From the NCBI GenBank assembly GCA_000727475.1, contig KL647298.1, positions 2,804,008 to 2,868,007 of the forward strand: 64,000 bases of DNA, in the 5' to 3' direction. The first letter of the stretch is position 1. Each line of letters starts with the position of its first letter. Positions 23,200-36,774 of this stretch are shown piece by piece. This stretch comes from Sarcocystis neurona. Lineage: Eukaryota; Apicomplexa; Conoidasida; Eucoccidiorida; Sarcocystidae. The position numbers and the translations under genes were made by a program. The notes below the pieces were generated by a model. It saw only the letters and a program-made list of their open reading frames with translations, had not been told where the DNA came from and ran no database searches.

Positions 23200-26100
23200 C
23201 ACTGCAGCAGAGACAGCACACAAAACAGAAGTATGAAGCGTAAAGCAGGCGATGGGCCACGCCAGCATCACAGCAGCGGCCGCATCACAGCAACAGCAGC
23301 AAGACGAGTGGAGCAGCAGCAACGCCCGGGGACGACCACGAAGGGGCAGACGCACGGAAGCACTGCCGGCAGCAGGAGCAGTGAGACGCTGAATTTTCGT
23401 ATCTCCTGCGGTGCCGCCGATAGCTGCTTGAGCTCGAAAGGCACACGAAGGAGCAGCAAAACGCGGCGGCCGTTATGGTGGAGACGCTGCTCCGGTCAAG
23501 AAATTCTGGTGGCCCTGAATTGCTCAGTAGCAGCAGAGAGTCGAGTTGCTGTCTCCCTGTATTCCTCTTCCCACTCTGCAGCAGCAGAGAGGTCTGCGGC
23601 TGTCACACCGTAATCTACTGCAGCACAGTTCCCGTCGATACAGCTGCTTCTAATTTCTCTGTCCTGTCTCTCTCTTTGCTTCTTCTCTATTTCTCCTCTG
23701 CAGCTGTTTCAAAGAAAGGAGAAGACTCTCGACGTCTTTCTTCTTCTAGTTAGTGGTCTTCCACCGTGCAGAGGCGCGCCTTGTTTCTCTTTACTTTGCG
23801 GAACGACTGCTGAAGAAAGAGCTTGGTAAAATAACTGTGTGTGCTTTCCGAGCGCAGCTTCTTCTAAGTTTCCCAGCAACCGCAGCGTGAACAAACTCCT
23901 GTTGTCACTGCGTCCAGCTTTTGTTTCACTCCCTCTGTGTCTTCTTCCTTGGTTCCCGTCTCTTCAGGCTACTGGACCAATAACCCATGGGCAGGACTGT
24001 CTCCCTGTCCTGACCTCCTGCTGCATCACATTTTCTATATCGTTTGCAGAGGAAGTGGGCTGACGGCAGCACACAACACCCCTTTACTTCGTTCTTCGTC
24101 TTCATCGAATTGCAGCAGCAGCAGCTCCAGGAAGTACAAGACTGTCGTACTACTCTTAAGCAGCAGAGTGACTTTCTAACATAGCCAGAAAACGCTTCTC
24201 TTTCTTTGCTTCGCCACAGCAACCCACCCGCTGCTAGCAGACTGCCCCACTTCCGTCGCTGCTGCAACAACACTAGAGGTATAGTTTCGTGCGCGTATCA
24301 GTCTCTTTCTTTCTTCTGTCATCAGCAGCCCCCCCACACCGGAGCACCCGTAGACCTGGAGCCTCTTTGCTAGTCCTTGTATATCAGCAGTCCCTCGGAA
24401 AAAGGATACGCTGCTTTGCTATCGCTCGCTTCTATTCTTCTTCCCGCTCTCCAAATATCTCAGCGAGACGCTAAGAGGCGCCTCTTGTTGTCTTCTTTTG
24501 TTTTCTTCTTCAGTTGCGGCAGACGAGAGAAAACGAAGGCCCAGGACCTCTCTCCTTTTCCTGTCTCCATTTCCCCTTCGTTTCTCTTACGCCGAACAAA
24601 GAGATATCAAAACAGGAGTCGAAGACAGACCACGGCGTTGCCTACGTTTATGTGCTTCACTTTAAATTGCTTTGGTAAAGATACGTCGGCGTTGCCTCTA
24701 CCGCTCCCAATTCTTCTCTTTCCGTCTCCACGGAAAACGAACAAGAGGAGGGAAACAGTATGCAGCTATCGAATCTCCTTCCGGGACTTGTCTTTCGCCC
24801 GTTTCAACCCAGTTTTCTTCCTCAGCAACACGTCGAAAATTTGAAACTACTCTTTCATTCCACTATCTCGGCTACGAGTATCTTTCTTTCTTCTACGTTG
24901 GAGTGCAAAGCAAGCAAGGCTACATCTGTCTTTTCTTTTTGCTTTCTTTGTTCCCGAGAGGGGTGTACCACAGGCTACGCCACCACTTTAACTTGAAGTT
25001 TCTTTTCAAAACAAACAAACGCACCCCCTACCACCAGCCAACTGCTTCGCTAGTTACCTTTTCCTTGTTCTTGTCGGTATAATCCGACGAACACCATGTT
25101 TTTCTCGTTTTCTTTCTATGTCGTCTTGTTTCCGTCTTCTCTCTTCTTCCTTTTCTCACCTCGTTCACCTCCTCTTCTCTTTTTTCTTACTTCTCTTTCT
25201 CCGGCGCTTCAGCGATCAAGAGACTTTCGGAACGCCTCAGTTGTTAGCCTTTTTCGTTCCTGCTCCTCCCTTCTTCCCCAGCAGCAACGGCAATGGAACA
25301 AAATCAAGAAATATCACTTGCTTCTTATTTTGTCTTCTTTTGGGGACGCGGATGATATTCAACAAGCGCCTCGCGTTCCTTTCCCCGGTTCTCCTATCTT
25401 TCCTTCTCGAAAATAGCAGGGCACAGTACTACGTTCCCCACCGTGGCCACCAGCAAGAGAAGCGGAGAGCAGCGTGCGTCGTCTTCTTCACCTGCTTCTT
25501 CTGCTTGTATCACTTCTTCTTCAGCAAAGGCGGAATGCTCCACCCTGCGCCGAGTTGTCCAGATTTCTGCTCACGTTCAGGAAGGCTCCTCTTACTTTCT
25601 TAACGCAGCACCACGTCAAATCGCGAGTTGAAACAAATGACTTTCATATTTTGTCTCTCTCAATAGTCTCTGTTTGTCGAACGGCGCCAGCAGCAAAATG
25701 AGAAAGAGTACCGGGGTTGCGTTGTCGCGCGTTACTTCAGCAAAGCTGCAGTTTGTGGTTCAGGAGATTCTTCCTTGCTGACTACAAAAGTCGAACTCCC
25801 TGTGTCACAGAAATGTTTTAATGGGCGTGTGGAAGCCCTCTGTCCTCTTCAGCAAGAGTCCGTGGCTCCCTTCTTCTCAGTCGGTGGCTCCCTTCTTCTC
25901 TTTTCTTCGTCTCTCTTGTGTCTCTGCTCCTCTTCGAACGATCCGTTGTAAAAGAATCCTCTTCTCGCCTGTCTCGCCTGTTTCTTCCAGTACAAGAAAG
26001 GAGGATTTCTGCTGCGATTTTCCTCCGGATGCGCGCACGCTTTAGGGATGTGAGCACACCCGCACTGCTTCCTGAAACACTCTGACTGAAAGTGAGTCCT

Positions 26101-27780
26101 CGACGAGCGCGTACGCGTTTCTGATGTTGAATCGCTTTGAGTCACGCGCAGATGTCCTCCACCTTTTCCTTCGGATGCGGGCACTTACGGGGGACAGGCC
26201 TGGTACCAGTTCCTCCTTTTCTTCTTCGATACTTACAAATAAGGACCCGTTCTACATTCAGTGTGGGCAGCTTGCCTCTGAAGATTATAGCCTCCTTTCT
26301 CGTTTTGCTACACGCTTTGCACATTGTATAACCCAGTTACACACATTTATGAGCTCAAAGGTGCATATATATACGTGTGTGTATGTACACACGGTTATAT
26401 CTTCAAATATGTACAAATACGTCTACACAAAGAAATAAATGCCGTAGTAGAGGGCCCCCCTGCTTCGCGACAAGTGGCATTTCGAAAAATCCCTTTACCA
26501 TTCATGCGTTCTCCGCACTGAAACATGACTCCTTGTCTTTGTGTGATTACGGAGAGTCGCCGTTGCATACAGGTGTAGTTCAGCGGCGTTTTCACCGTAA
26601 AATAATGTCCGTACATCTATGCATACAAGCGTGTACATGGCGGGCACAAAAAATATGCTGAGGAAGCTGTACATTTAGCGGGAGAAAACGTCCTTAATTT
26701 TTGATGCTTTCTGGCGGCACGGTGTCAAAGAGAAGGGTTCATTCGTGTAGACACACGGACATTTAGGCCTCTTTGCATTCGTTTGTGGAGAAAAGGAACA
26801 CGTACACACACAGACGCGTGAAAGACATACTAATTATGCGTGAAGCGTTTCCCTCAGACCACGAATCCGCATAGGAATGTCCGTGTGCAAGTACGGATAT
26901 TGTGCAAAGGAGAAAGATATGTCTACAACAAACGACCACCTTCATCGTACGCGTATCTGGAAGGTGTTCGTCGTCCGTAATAGGATGTTACAGAAGAGGT
27001 AGACGGATGACATGCTGTGAAACAAACGACTTCTGTACGCGTACACACAACGGTACACACATTTTAATGATAAAAGCCAGTCCACGCAGTAGTCTGGGAG
27101 GACGGTGTCTAGTGAGATGAGTCGGAAAAAGGCGCGAGGAGAAAAGGAGCCGCAGCCTTAACCGACAACGAGCAAGTTCTACACCTCTTCGGCGTGTCAA
27201 TAATGAACTCATATTTCAGAAGGCATGTGTATCACAGTATCACACACACGCGTAATATAGTAGATATTGATTTGGACGAATGCCGCTCGTCAACTTTTCT
27301 CCCTAATACAGATGTACAACTTGTATACGAAGGCAAACATATCGCACACACTTAGCGCACGACGAATTTTCCTTCTATGTGGCACACATGTATGCATCAC
27401 CTCAAATGTGTATGCACTTCGACGTGTTCCCTAGAAATACGGAGCTCCTGGGCAGTGACGCTGTACGTGAGTGCTGCTTGCTGGTTTGGCGCGACACACA
27501 CACTAAAGCGAGTCTCGAGACTTCAGCGCACGCCGCGGTAGACCTGTTGGCGTTAGTGTTTCTCCTGTTGCACCGCATAATGCAGCTTTCATTCCCTCGT
27601 ATTCCGTCAAGTGCAAGGCGTACTGCGGTACTCCCGCGAAAGGGGTCTGGACACCGTCAGGTGCTGCTGATGGGCCCTCTTGACGTGCTGCGCTTCTTCG
27701 CTCCTCCGGGGGGAAAGGGAGAAAAAGTCAGTACGAAGAGACCAATTGAAAGCTACTTACGCATACCTATCTATACGCAG
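23200..27780. other. Upstream flank and spacer, no firm gene
   Basis: 23200-23700 continues triplet-rich sequence and may hold 5' UTR or a short upstream exon of the ACDC gene. 24300-26050 is pyrimidine-rich on the plus strand (purine-rich on the ACDC coding strand), which suggests UTR or promoter DNA; frames such as 25118-25603 (+) are compositional. Possible exons of the next plus-strand gene lie at about 26230-26360 and 27379-27726, but their phases were not reconciled. Confidence 0.4.
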
Positions 27781-29936
27781 ATATCGACCTATTGTTAACG
27801 CCATAAGGAGGAATTCACAAGTCAGTGAAGACGTCCGTACAAAGGCGAGGAAGACCTGCTGGTTCTGCCGCTGCAAATTTGCCGACAATTTTGCAAGCCC
27901 GGCGTCGTTGCTGTCTGACAGGTTCAGCGTTGACATGCACTGGCAGGAACGTATACCTAGATGTACGTGCACCATCCGTATGAGATGTACGCGCGCGAAC
28001 ACATAAATGTGTATATATCTCTGTGTGCACCGCTTAGCACACGCGCAAATATATACGTGTATACACACGTGCATATGCGTATGCGTATGGAGCGAGCACT
28101 AGGTTGACAGGAGTCTACCGACGCAGAAAGACTACAAGTGTCCAGCAGAGAAAGCAGTCAACGCTGTAGTGTGCAGCGCTCACGGACTCTTTCTTCTGCC
28201 CCTTCAGGAGACGTGGAATTTTTACGTGTAAAATTCAAGAGGGGAGCAAAGAGAAATAAAAACAGCACAAGTACTCAGCGGCAGACTGAGATGTTTATAA
28301 TCAGTACTCGGTACACTTTATTTCAAGTTGTCCTCCTGCGTGTATATGCGTAGGGCACATTTCATACAAGTATATATATGTACACATCACCTAAAGGACC
28401 GCATGCGTGAGTATGTGTAATGAGCTCTATTTGCTCATATCAACGTGCAGATATATATATATACACACATATATGCATGTATACACGTATCTGCAGAACT
28501 ACTTTCTGCACGTCTAGATGCGTAGACGGAAGAGACGGCTGCGTTTACGTATTCGAAACATCAAAGATGATGTATCCGTCTCTACCAAGTGATTGGGACG
28601 CTATATCTAGTAACAAGAAAAGGGGAAGACGTGTACGCCTAGCGCCGATGGAGTGTCGCGAGAGGTACTGCACACACGTGCACACACTTCTGCGCTCAAT
28701 AAACAGATGGCTAGTAGACACTTCAGACAGTCATACACGTTGAGGCACAGTTCGTGGCGAACTACTTTTGTACGGCGGAGTGCAAAGGCATATCTACGCA
28801 GAACACTCAGGCGAACATACACAGCTCTCCGCGCACAACCAGAACTACCTTTGCACGGCGGAATGCAAAGAGACATCTATGCAGATCAGACAGGTGATCA
28901 ACCAAAGTTCTCCGTGCAGAAGCAAAACTACTTTTATACGGCGGAATGCAACAACATATCCACGCAAATCACGCAGGTGAGTATAGACAGTTCTCCGCGC
29001 ACAGACGGGACTGCTTTTGCACGGCGGAACGCAAAGACATCTCTACGTAGGTCACATAGGTGTGTACGCGCAGTTCTCCGCGCAGAAGCAGAACTACTTT
29101 TATGCGGCAGAATGCGAAAACTTCCCTGCGTAGATCACGCAGGTGAGTATGCACAGTTTTCTGTGCAGTAGCAGAACTACTTCTGTACGGCAGAATGCGA
29201 AGACATACCTACGTAGATCACGCACGTGAGTACACACAGTTCTTCGCGCACACGCAGGACTACTTTTGCACGGTGGAGGGCGAATTTAGAGAACGAGTCA
29301 GAACTGCATCTACCCAGACGTACCCACATATAAATTTGACTGCACACAATAGTAGTCAAGAAATGTAGGGAAACAGTACAATTGTCCCGTAGGAAACATT
29401 ACATGCAGGAAGAGCTGTTTTCACCTACGCTGACGATCTGCAAATTCACACGACTATACCTCTGCCCAGCCATATTGGTGTCCTGACAGATATACCTGAC
29501 ATAAGTGCTCATTCGTTATCTTCGTGTGTATGTACATATGCCTGCAAATACGTGCCTCAACATAGATGTACTGATACATATATATATATATATGTATGGA
29601 TTTCCATACATACGCACGCTACTTTGTACATGGGTACACATTTATTGACCACGTACGTATACGTACATGGCGAGGAAGGCTGCGAAGCATCGCCTACGGT
29701 CAGGCAGCTGCTACTACGAGTACACTACTTTCACGTGTAATACATATCAGTTGCGATAACCAGTAAAAAAAGAAACATCTTCTGTACCACGGCAAGGCAA
29801 TAGCCAGCAACAAATTTACTACGAGGCGGCATTCACCAGTGGAGAAGCAAGACGCCTTCATCTACGGACGGAAGCAAACCAGATTCATAGTACGCGCACG
29901 CGAATTTATATGCACATACATATGGGAGCTCGCACC

Positions 29937-29967
<31 letters not shown>

Positions 29968-30223
29968 GTAACTACACCATAAAGTGTATAGAAAGATGTG
30001 TCTACAAGTTTCTGTAGGTAAACACCCGGCCCTTGTGTTGCAGAAATTACAGGCGAGCACACACATCCAGGGGACACCTCTCACACAAACTCTATACAGG
30101 CATACGCGTCATTGTGGATGAGTTCGCGTGCTGTACTTATCAAATATACAGTGATATACGTGTGAACTCCCGCGCATTTCTGCCCCTGTCCCCTCACCAT
30201 ATCTACGCACACATGTTTGACAC
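27781..30223 (+). CDS. Unrecognised protein, four internal exons
   Basis: Four exons join with agreeing phases: 27781-27950 (acceptor TATACGCAG, donor GAAC|GTATAC), 28139-28310 (donor ACTCG|GTACAC), 28497-28664 (acceptor GTATCTGCAG, donor GAGAG|GTACTG) and 30044-30223 (acceptor CCTTGTGTTGCAG, donor GACAC|GTAGGT). The chain is about 230 residues, open throughout. Visible motifs are a Cys cluster (KTCWFCRCKFADNF), a basic stretch (VKFKRGAKRNKN), DGRDGCVYVFETSKMM and VIVDEFACCTYQIY. There is no signal peptide in these exons and no recognised family. Start and stop were not found. The third intron (28665-30043) contains the 83-bp minisatellite. Confidence rests on three intron phase matches. Confidence 0.55.
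28745..29290 (+). repeat. 83-bp minisatellite, about seven copies
   Basis: The word ACTAC (ACTGC in one copy) recurs at 28761, 28844, 28927, 29010, 29093, 29176 and 29259, an exact 83-bp spacing. Copies share CTTTTGTACGGCGGAATGC, an ATCACGCAGGTGAGTA segment and TTCTCCGCGCAGAAGCA. Flanks decay on both sides. The unit is not a multiple of three. It lies in the third intron of the 27781-30223 gene. Confidence 0.9.
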
Positions 30224-30644
30224 GTAGGTGGTCGTGTACCCGCACGTAGTTATACACATGCTGTACTCGCATATATCCCTGTAACTCTCCACAGCTGACG
30301 TTACGACCGTATGTGTGGAGTTATCACACATGAACTAGCCCCGTTGTGCTCGTATATTACAGTCCTACAAGTGCTCAGAAGGATGTGCAGAAAAAAGATT
30401 GACACGTCTTTACATATTCATCCCTCTGGCTAAACAAGTCGACTCCCACGTATCATTCCATATTTGAGTATCCTACCAGCCTTTTCTACGTGCGCATATA
30501 TGGTGCTGAGCACGAGGATATGCATGAACTCCCACATGTATACTCTACGCACGTATTCGTGGGATGCATTAGGGTGGACATTGAGATTGGTTTAAACTTC
30601 AGAATTTCCAACTGAATTGCTTTTTGGAGTCACTGCTGCACAGT

Positions 30645-30790
30645 TTCAAATGCCGTTTATTCCTGCATTCTTACATGTAGTAATCTGAGATCTACATGTT
30701 TCCAGCGCCATCTACTCTTGCATTCCTGGGTGCAGGAATCAGGTGTCTACAAGTGCCTCCAATGCCATCTATTCCTGCATGCTGCTCTGA
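30645..30790. repeat. Short degenerate tandem repeat, about 56 bp x 3
   Basis: Three similar blocks begin around 30650, 30705 and 30762. They share GCC-TCTA-TCTTGCATTC-like text followed by CTGAGAT or GGTGTCTACA segments. Spacing is 55 to 57 bp. There is no coding signal. Confidence 0.5.
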
Positions 30791-33700
30791 GATTTGCAGA
30801 TTCCGCGATGAAATACCACGGACACCCACAGAGGCGTGAACATGTTCGAAGCAGCACCAACAGGGAAGTGCTGCGTACGGAACTCTCCCTGTTGCTGCGG
30901 CCCCTGCTGCTGGTTCTGCTGCCGCCTGTGTGCCTCTACACACCCACGTACGTACACGTACACGCGTGTGACGCGCGGAACGCACGCACGCATAGTTGCG
31001 GGTAACTGACCGGTGACTGCAAGTAATTCGTGAAATCCCTCTGCCACATCTGCGAGAGGTGGGCGGGGACGACGCGTTGCTTTCCTACCTACGAACGGAT
31101 ACGTATATATGTACATGCAGTGCACGACCGTACGTCGACACACGCATACGGATGTACTGTGAGACACACCAACCCGAGGCCTCTATGTGACCCGCCTATA
31201 CATATCCGTACATGCATCACTCCCCATACGCGAATTCATACCATTACGTGTAGTTAGGAAGAACAACTCTACAGAGTTGCGTATGTTTCTGATTTTGCAC
31301 CGCTAAGATCAAGTACAAGATTTCCCACTGATGAAAGGGTGACGACGCTTCGCGGCTCACTTCAGAAATTCCACTACGGTACATACCCCGCTGGTTAGGT
31401 AACAGCGACGATACGAGAGCTGGAAGCTGTCCCCTTCGTGTTTGAGCATCGCAGTGAACTACCGCTGCTGCAGAGCACATTCAGATGTAGACGCGGCTAA
31501 ACTTTTTTCTGGAGGCTTCAGCTGATGTCGCAGGCGCTGCAGCTGTCGCGGTTGTAGCTGGCACAGCTACTGCTCGTGCTGCTGTTCCGGCTCATGTCTC
31601 GGTTGCCGCTCCTGCTGTCGGGGCCGCGATGGGGACAGCGCGTGTACACTGTTGCTGCTGCTGCTGCTATCGCAGGGAGGACAGGCAGAAACAGGTGAGG
31701 AGTAGCACAATGCTGATAAGAAGAAGGTGTGGGGTCTGCGGCAGCATGGAGATGCGAGTAGGATTTTCCCTCTGTGCCTCATTTTCTCGAGGAAATTTCT
31801 ACGCACGCACGTGCGTAGCAACTCACATCGCCGGCGCGGTGGGAGGTACAGACGGACGTAGCGCGTGCCTGCCTCCTCAGCAACAGAAGCAGCGGTAGCA
31901 GGAGCAGGACTAGTGGATGCGCCAGCAGAAGTACTACCACAGCTGCAGGAGAGACAGAAGATGGCGGAGAACCGCCATGAAATACGACGCAGCAAAATGG
32001 AGTCAAAATGCAGGAGGAGGGACTGTGTGAAGCAGTTTTTGTTCCTATCCGTGGTCACCGAGTACGCCATTGACTGTTACGGGCGGGCCCTGCCACACCA
32101 GCAGACCCTCAGTCCTCCGCCATAGATGCCGTAGAATACACGTATGTATACATAAGAAATGACTGCAGCCGCAAACAGCTGTGTAGGTCCCTCAGAGATC
32201 TTTGCGACATAGAAGCCGTAGACCCACAGAATCTCTCCTTGTTCCTTCTGGGCGTGCTGGTTGCTGCCACAGGCCACGCATTGTGGTGTCGTTACTGTCG
32301 GATTTCCTTTTGGTGGCGGCAGCAGCGCAGGGCTGTCGGGCCTGCTGCATCCAAATCCACAAATTCGCGGGCACGCGGACGATTCTACCGTGTTGCCGTT
32401 GTTGAAACGGTCTGGCGGCTTCTGCTAAGACTGCTGCAGCCCCGCGCGACAGAAGCTGCCTGCCCTACAACAGACGGCAGAAGCAGGAGCTACACGTGAA
32501 ACAGGGGCACTTCTACAGATGCCAGCAAATGGCACAAAGGAGCAGCTGTCAACGTGGACTCTGCGTCGGTTGTCGCTGTCTGTTGCCGTTAAGAAGGCAA
32601 TGTAGAAACATGAAGCTTCTGGTAGCACCAGTAAGCCGCCCGATTTGTGGAGTAGCGGAAGTCAGATTGTTCGTTGAAACTCATGAAGCAATTGCAGAGA
32701 TCCCGAGACAGCTGAGAAGTCTGTTGCTCTTTTTTCCTCCCGCGGCTGCAGTATATCCCACATCATCAAGTATTAGTGTAGTTGCTGTTCCTGTTGTGCT
32801 CCAACGTGAGGAGGAGCAGCAGCAGCGGCACAACGTGGATGGACAGCGTTAACCAGGGTGTGCCGAGAGTTGCCAGTTGCACTGTTAAGACGCGCGAAAA
32901 GACAGCACTCAGCTGCCTTTTGACGAAGTCTGGGCGCAAGAGAAGAAGAAAGTGAATAGTTCATGGACCACTGCCTTGAAGATCTTGACGCCAAAGAAGT
33001 GCAGAAGAACGGCTGCTTATCCAGCACGTGTCGGGCACGCGCCTGATGCGGCTGCTTTGAAGCAACGCCGCTGTAGGACGAGCAGCAACACCAGCGCATT
33101 AGTGTTGACGCCGGCTTGCCTGCGTGGAAGAGGATGAAGCATCATCCATCATCTATCACAGGGGACGCTGGGGCACGCCTCTCGCACTACCGAAAGAAGC
33201 AGGAGCAGCGGAGACAGCAGCAGCAACCGTCGCAGCGGCTGCGGCGGCCGCCGCAGCGGCAGCCCTAGCCCGAAGACGAAGAAGCGGACGAGGAGCAGCG
33301 GCGGCAACAACAGCACCATAATATAGAGGCACATCGAAGAAGCGAACCAGCAGCGCCAGCCGGGCAACAACGATCAGCAGGCGCAGCCGGCCGAGGAGGA
33401 GCAGCGGGGCGAGAACTGGGTTTGTACGTAACCGTCTCGCTGGTGAGGCCCGCCAAGGTGAGCAGCGGCGTGCTTCAACGCTGCACAACAGCGGCAGGGA
33501 CAAGCTTCGTAACGCACGACCCCTTCAGTGCCGGCGCGCCAGCGGTGCCAACAGTATCCCGCTTGTCCCGCGTTGAAGGCGCAACACTACCTGCGAACGG
33601 GGAAAGGGACATCGTCACCTCTAATCGAAGATGGGCGCAGACAGGGAGAGACACTGCGGATGAAGGACCTAAGGAAGAAAAGGAGAAGAACCAGGACCAG

Positions 33701-36440
33701 CACGGCTACAGATCCACGACTTTTCTGGAAGTTTCAGGCTGGCATTTTCGATTCCCGTTCCGTAGCTGCGGTGCGATAGGAACTGCAACAGCGGGGTCAA
33801 CCGCGGAACGACCAGCAGCGGCAGCAGTGGGGGCTGGCGGCGTTGCTCCGTGGACGAGGTCCCTTGCTGCTGGGCAGCAGCCTCCAGGACACGTGGCACG
33901 CCTCCCACTTCGTAAAGACATACAAGAAGGGGTGCCCCATTTGCAGCGTCTGTAGTCGAAGCAGAAGGTACACAGCCGCAGCTGTTATCAACAGCTTTTA
34001 CAGCCAGCGTTACGAAGTCTCAAGAGTATTCTGAGCGTCGGCACTGGCAGAAACTGCGTGAGGGACAGCGCGGAAAGCTGCAAATAAGCGCAGCAACTGC
34101 CAGTGGATCCACGGGTAGTTGAAAAGCGGGAGCGGGAATACAGGGTGTGATGACAACAAAAACAAGCATCCACGAGCCAGCTCCCGCTACGCGGTGGCGC
34201 ATCTTAAGGAGTGGTACATGGAAAAGAAGCTACAGCTAACTTCTCGCTGCAGCCAGCACTGCACAGGCTGACGGTGATGTGATGAACGTGTACAATAAGT
34301 TTTACTCAGCGATGGGAGCAATAGATGCACCGTCATCTGCATGGGCAGCTGCAGTAGACGCAGCAACATTTCCAGCAGAAAGAGCACCGTTCAGGAGGGC
34401 AGCCTTCATTCTTGAAGTGGTAAAGGAGTTCCTCTAGCTATCGCGAAAACAACGCGACACCCAAGTGTAAAAGACAGAAACTCCGTACGAAAAAGCAACT
34501 ACTGCAGCTGCTGCACAACAGCTGCAGCTACAGTAGCAGCAGCAGCAGCTCTACATAGAGTACCAGCAGGAAGACGACTCGCACAAAGAGCGGCAGCAGT
34601 CACAGTGTGGCTCATCTGTGACGATAGTAGACGAGGACCCGCTTTTGAGGCTGGAAACACGCCTCGCGTTCTGCTGCCGAGCGGCATACCTGTGAGTCGA
34701 CAACAAGCGCGCAAACTCATGTCACACTGGCTTCGCGTCACCACCACAGAGGTATACAGTGGAACACACATATGAATGAACAAGTAAATGCACATAAGCG
34801 TACGTAGACACTATCCCTCGCTTAGTTGCAGCTTCCCACACCAGTAAAAACGCGTTGGCTTCGCTGCGGCGGGAATTACTCTGCGTACACGTACATGTGT
34901 ATGTGAACACCCGTACAACAAGCTCACTGTGAGTGACTACAACATTCATCGACACAGTTGCAGTTAGCGCATTACTGGTCAACTCGCACGCACCCGTCTC
35001 CACTATAGCGGCGCCCTGCCCACGCAGTCTAGAAGGTCTTCTACAATTCCTCCTTACGTCTCTGGAGTCCGACCCTCTATACCCTTTCTGTGCATTAACC
35101 CGAGTGCGCGTGCTTAGAATGTCATTAACCTGTTTAGCAAGCCAGTGGTTTTCGTTCTCCACGTGAGCAATAAGAACGACGTGTTCGCTAAAAAGAGTTT
35201 CTTGTGTGGAACTCCGTCCACCGAATGTACTACACTGGAAACACACCGAAGAAATATTTTAGTAGCAGAGTGTGGCCCACTTTCAGTCGCACTTTGGTAG
35301 ATGTAGGTCCCGTATTACCCCTCGTGTGATCCTGTTGGCTGTCTGTATTCCAGTACACATGAAAAGCTCCCTGCGTGTATACATACATATATATCCATAT
35401 ATAGAGATATCGGTGAGTACATCTATACATGTGTATCCGCGTAACTGCATATATCAAAGCGTCAGGGTAAATCCATGTGCACCAGGACGAGCGACGTTCT
35501 CGTCAAGCACACTGATAGAGCCTTGCTCCAATCCTGTGTACTGAGGCATTTCCACTGCGTCGAGAGGGGAAAACTCTCAAATCCGCATACTTCTTCCGGA
35601 CCACAGACAAGGCCATCACACACTGTTCCCCCTTTCCTCACACTTTCCAGAATGTGCTGGAAAATTGCCAATTCCGTCAAGGCGATCACACCGCAAGTGG
35701 TGCGGGACGATGTGTCTCTAGGCAGCCGTAGTGAACTTACAGAATCAGATGAGAAAAGCAGCAACTGGACCACATGGCGACTCCAACCCAGTGCGTGAAA
35801 GCTCAAGTCCACTGTGGGAAAAAGCAGTTTTACAGCGTTTCTTTTTAAAGCAACAACGTCCTCAGTACGATCCAACAGCCAAGATGCTGAATCGTGGGGA
35901 TGCGGGAAATTGGGGAAAGTTTCCAGGAATACACGCATAATTTGGAGCAGGGAATCGTTACAGGATCAACAGGCATGCCCGTGCTCACACAGGTCGTACT
36001 CGTACACGTAGTACGTGGCTATTTCATTGCCTGTTCCAACACTTCTCTGCATGCGAACGATGGTAGCACATTTCAGCGCGTCGAAGGCGCATTTACACAA
36101 CCAATGGGTCGTGTTAGTGACCTCTCGGTAGGCAGAAGGCACGGCGGAGGAGGCGAAAAGTCGTGAAGTTTTCTTCATTTTCAAAAAGTTATGTATGTCC
36201 CCCGCGGTAACGGTGTGTCACCCCTGGTGTGACTTCCTAGCGTGAGACTCAACTGTCTCCCGCCAGGTGGTGATAAACAGGGTTGCACAGATGAAACTAT
36301 CATCCTGTAGACAGCTACGAATAATTCTCTTCTCTATGGTATACTGTTCTAGCAGTCGTCCCCAAATCTGGGGGCCATCAAGCGGGCAGTCGCCGAAATG
36401 CCGCCAAGGGCAGTCCACGAAAACTTGGTCGACGCCCCTT

Positions 36441-36774
36441 CTGCCTTCGGAAGCCAAGTTCCTACGCGCAGACTACTGGCCAAAGGCCTACTCTTCCGCT
36501 GGTGCGCGGCTACAGTCCCCCGATTTCAGCGAGAGAAGGCCTGCCTGAAAATCCCCCCATCGAACACGTCCAACTCATACTCCTTTCCCCTACAGCGCTA
36601 TTACCCTAATTGGTGTCCGCATACCTTCGCGTCGTCGCAACGGCAATCCAGAAAACCGACGCGTTTTCTGCCGCCGGAAGTCGGGTGCCTTCCCGAAGAC
36701 TACTAACTAGTGGCCTACGTTTCTGCGACTGTGCGGCTACGGTCCCCCGTTTTCAACGAGGGAGTGCCTCATAG
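36441..36774. repeat. Imperfect direct repeat of about 105 bp
   Basis: Copy one (36441-36550) and copy two (36669-36774) share CGGAAG, GACTACT, GGCCTAC, TGCGCGGCTAC/TGTGCGGCTAC, GTCCCCCG-TTTCA-CGAG and TGCCT in the same order. Divergence is high, so the duplication is old. The element duplicated is not recognised. Confidence 0.5.

Noticed and set aside
28653..29171. 172-aa plus-strand frame over the 83-bp array
   Set aside because: The unit length is not a multiple of three and all frames are open; flanking exons splice over it in phase.
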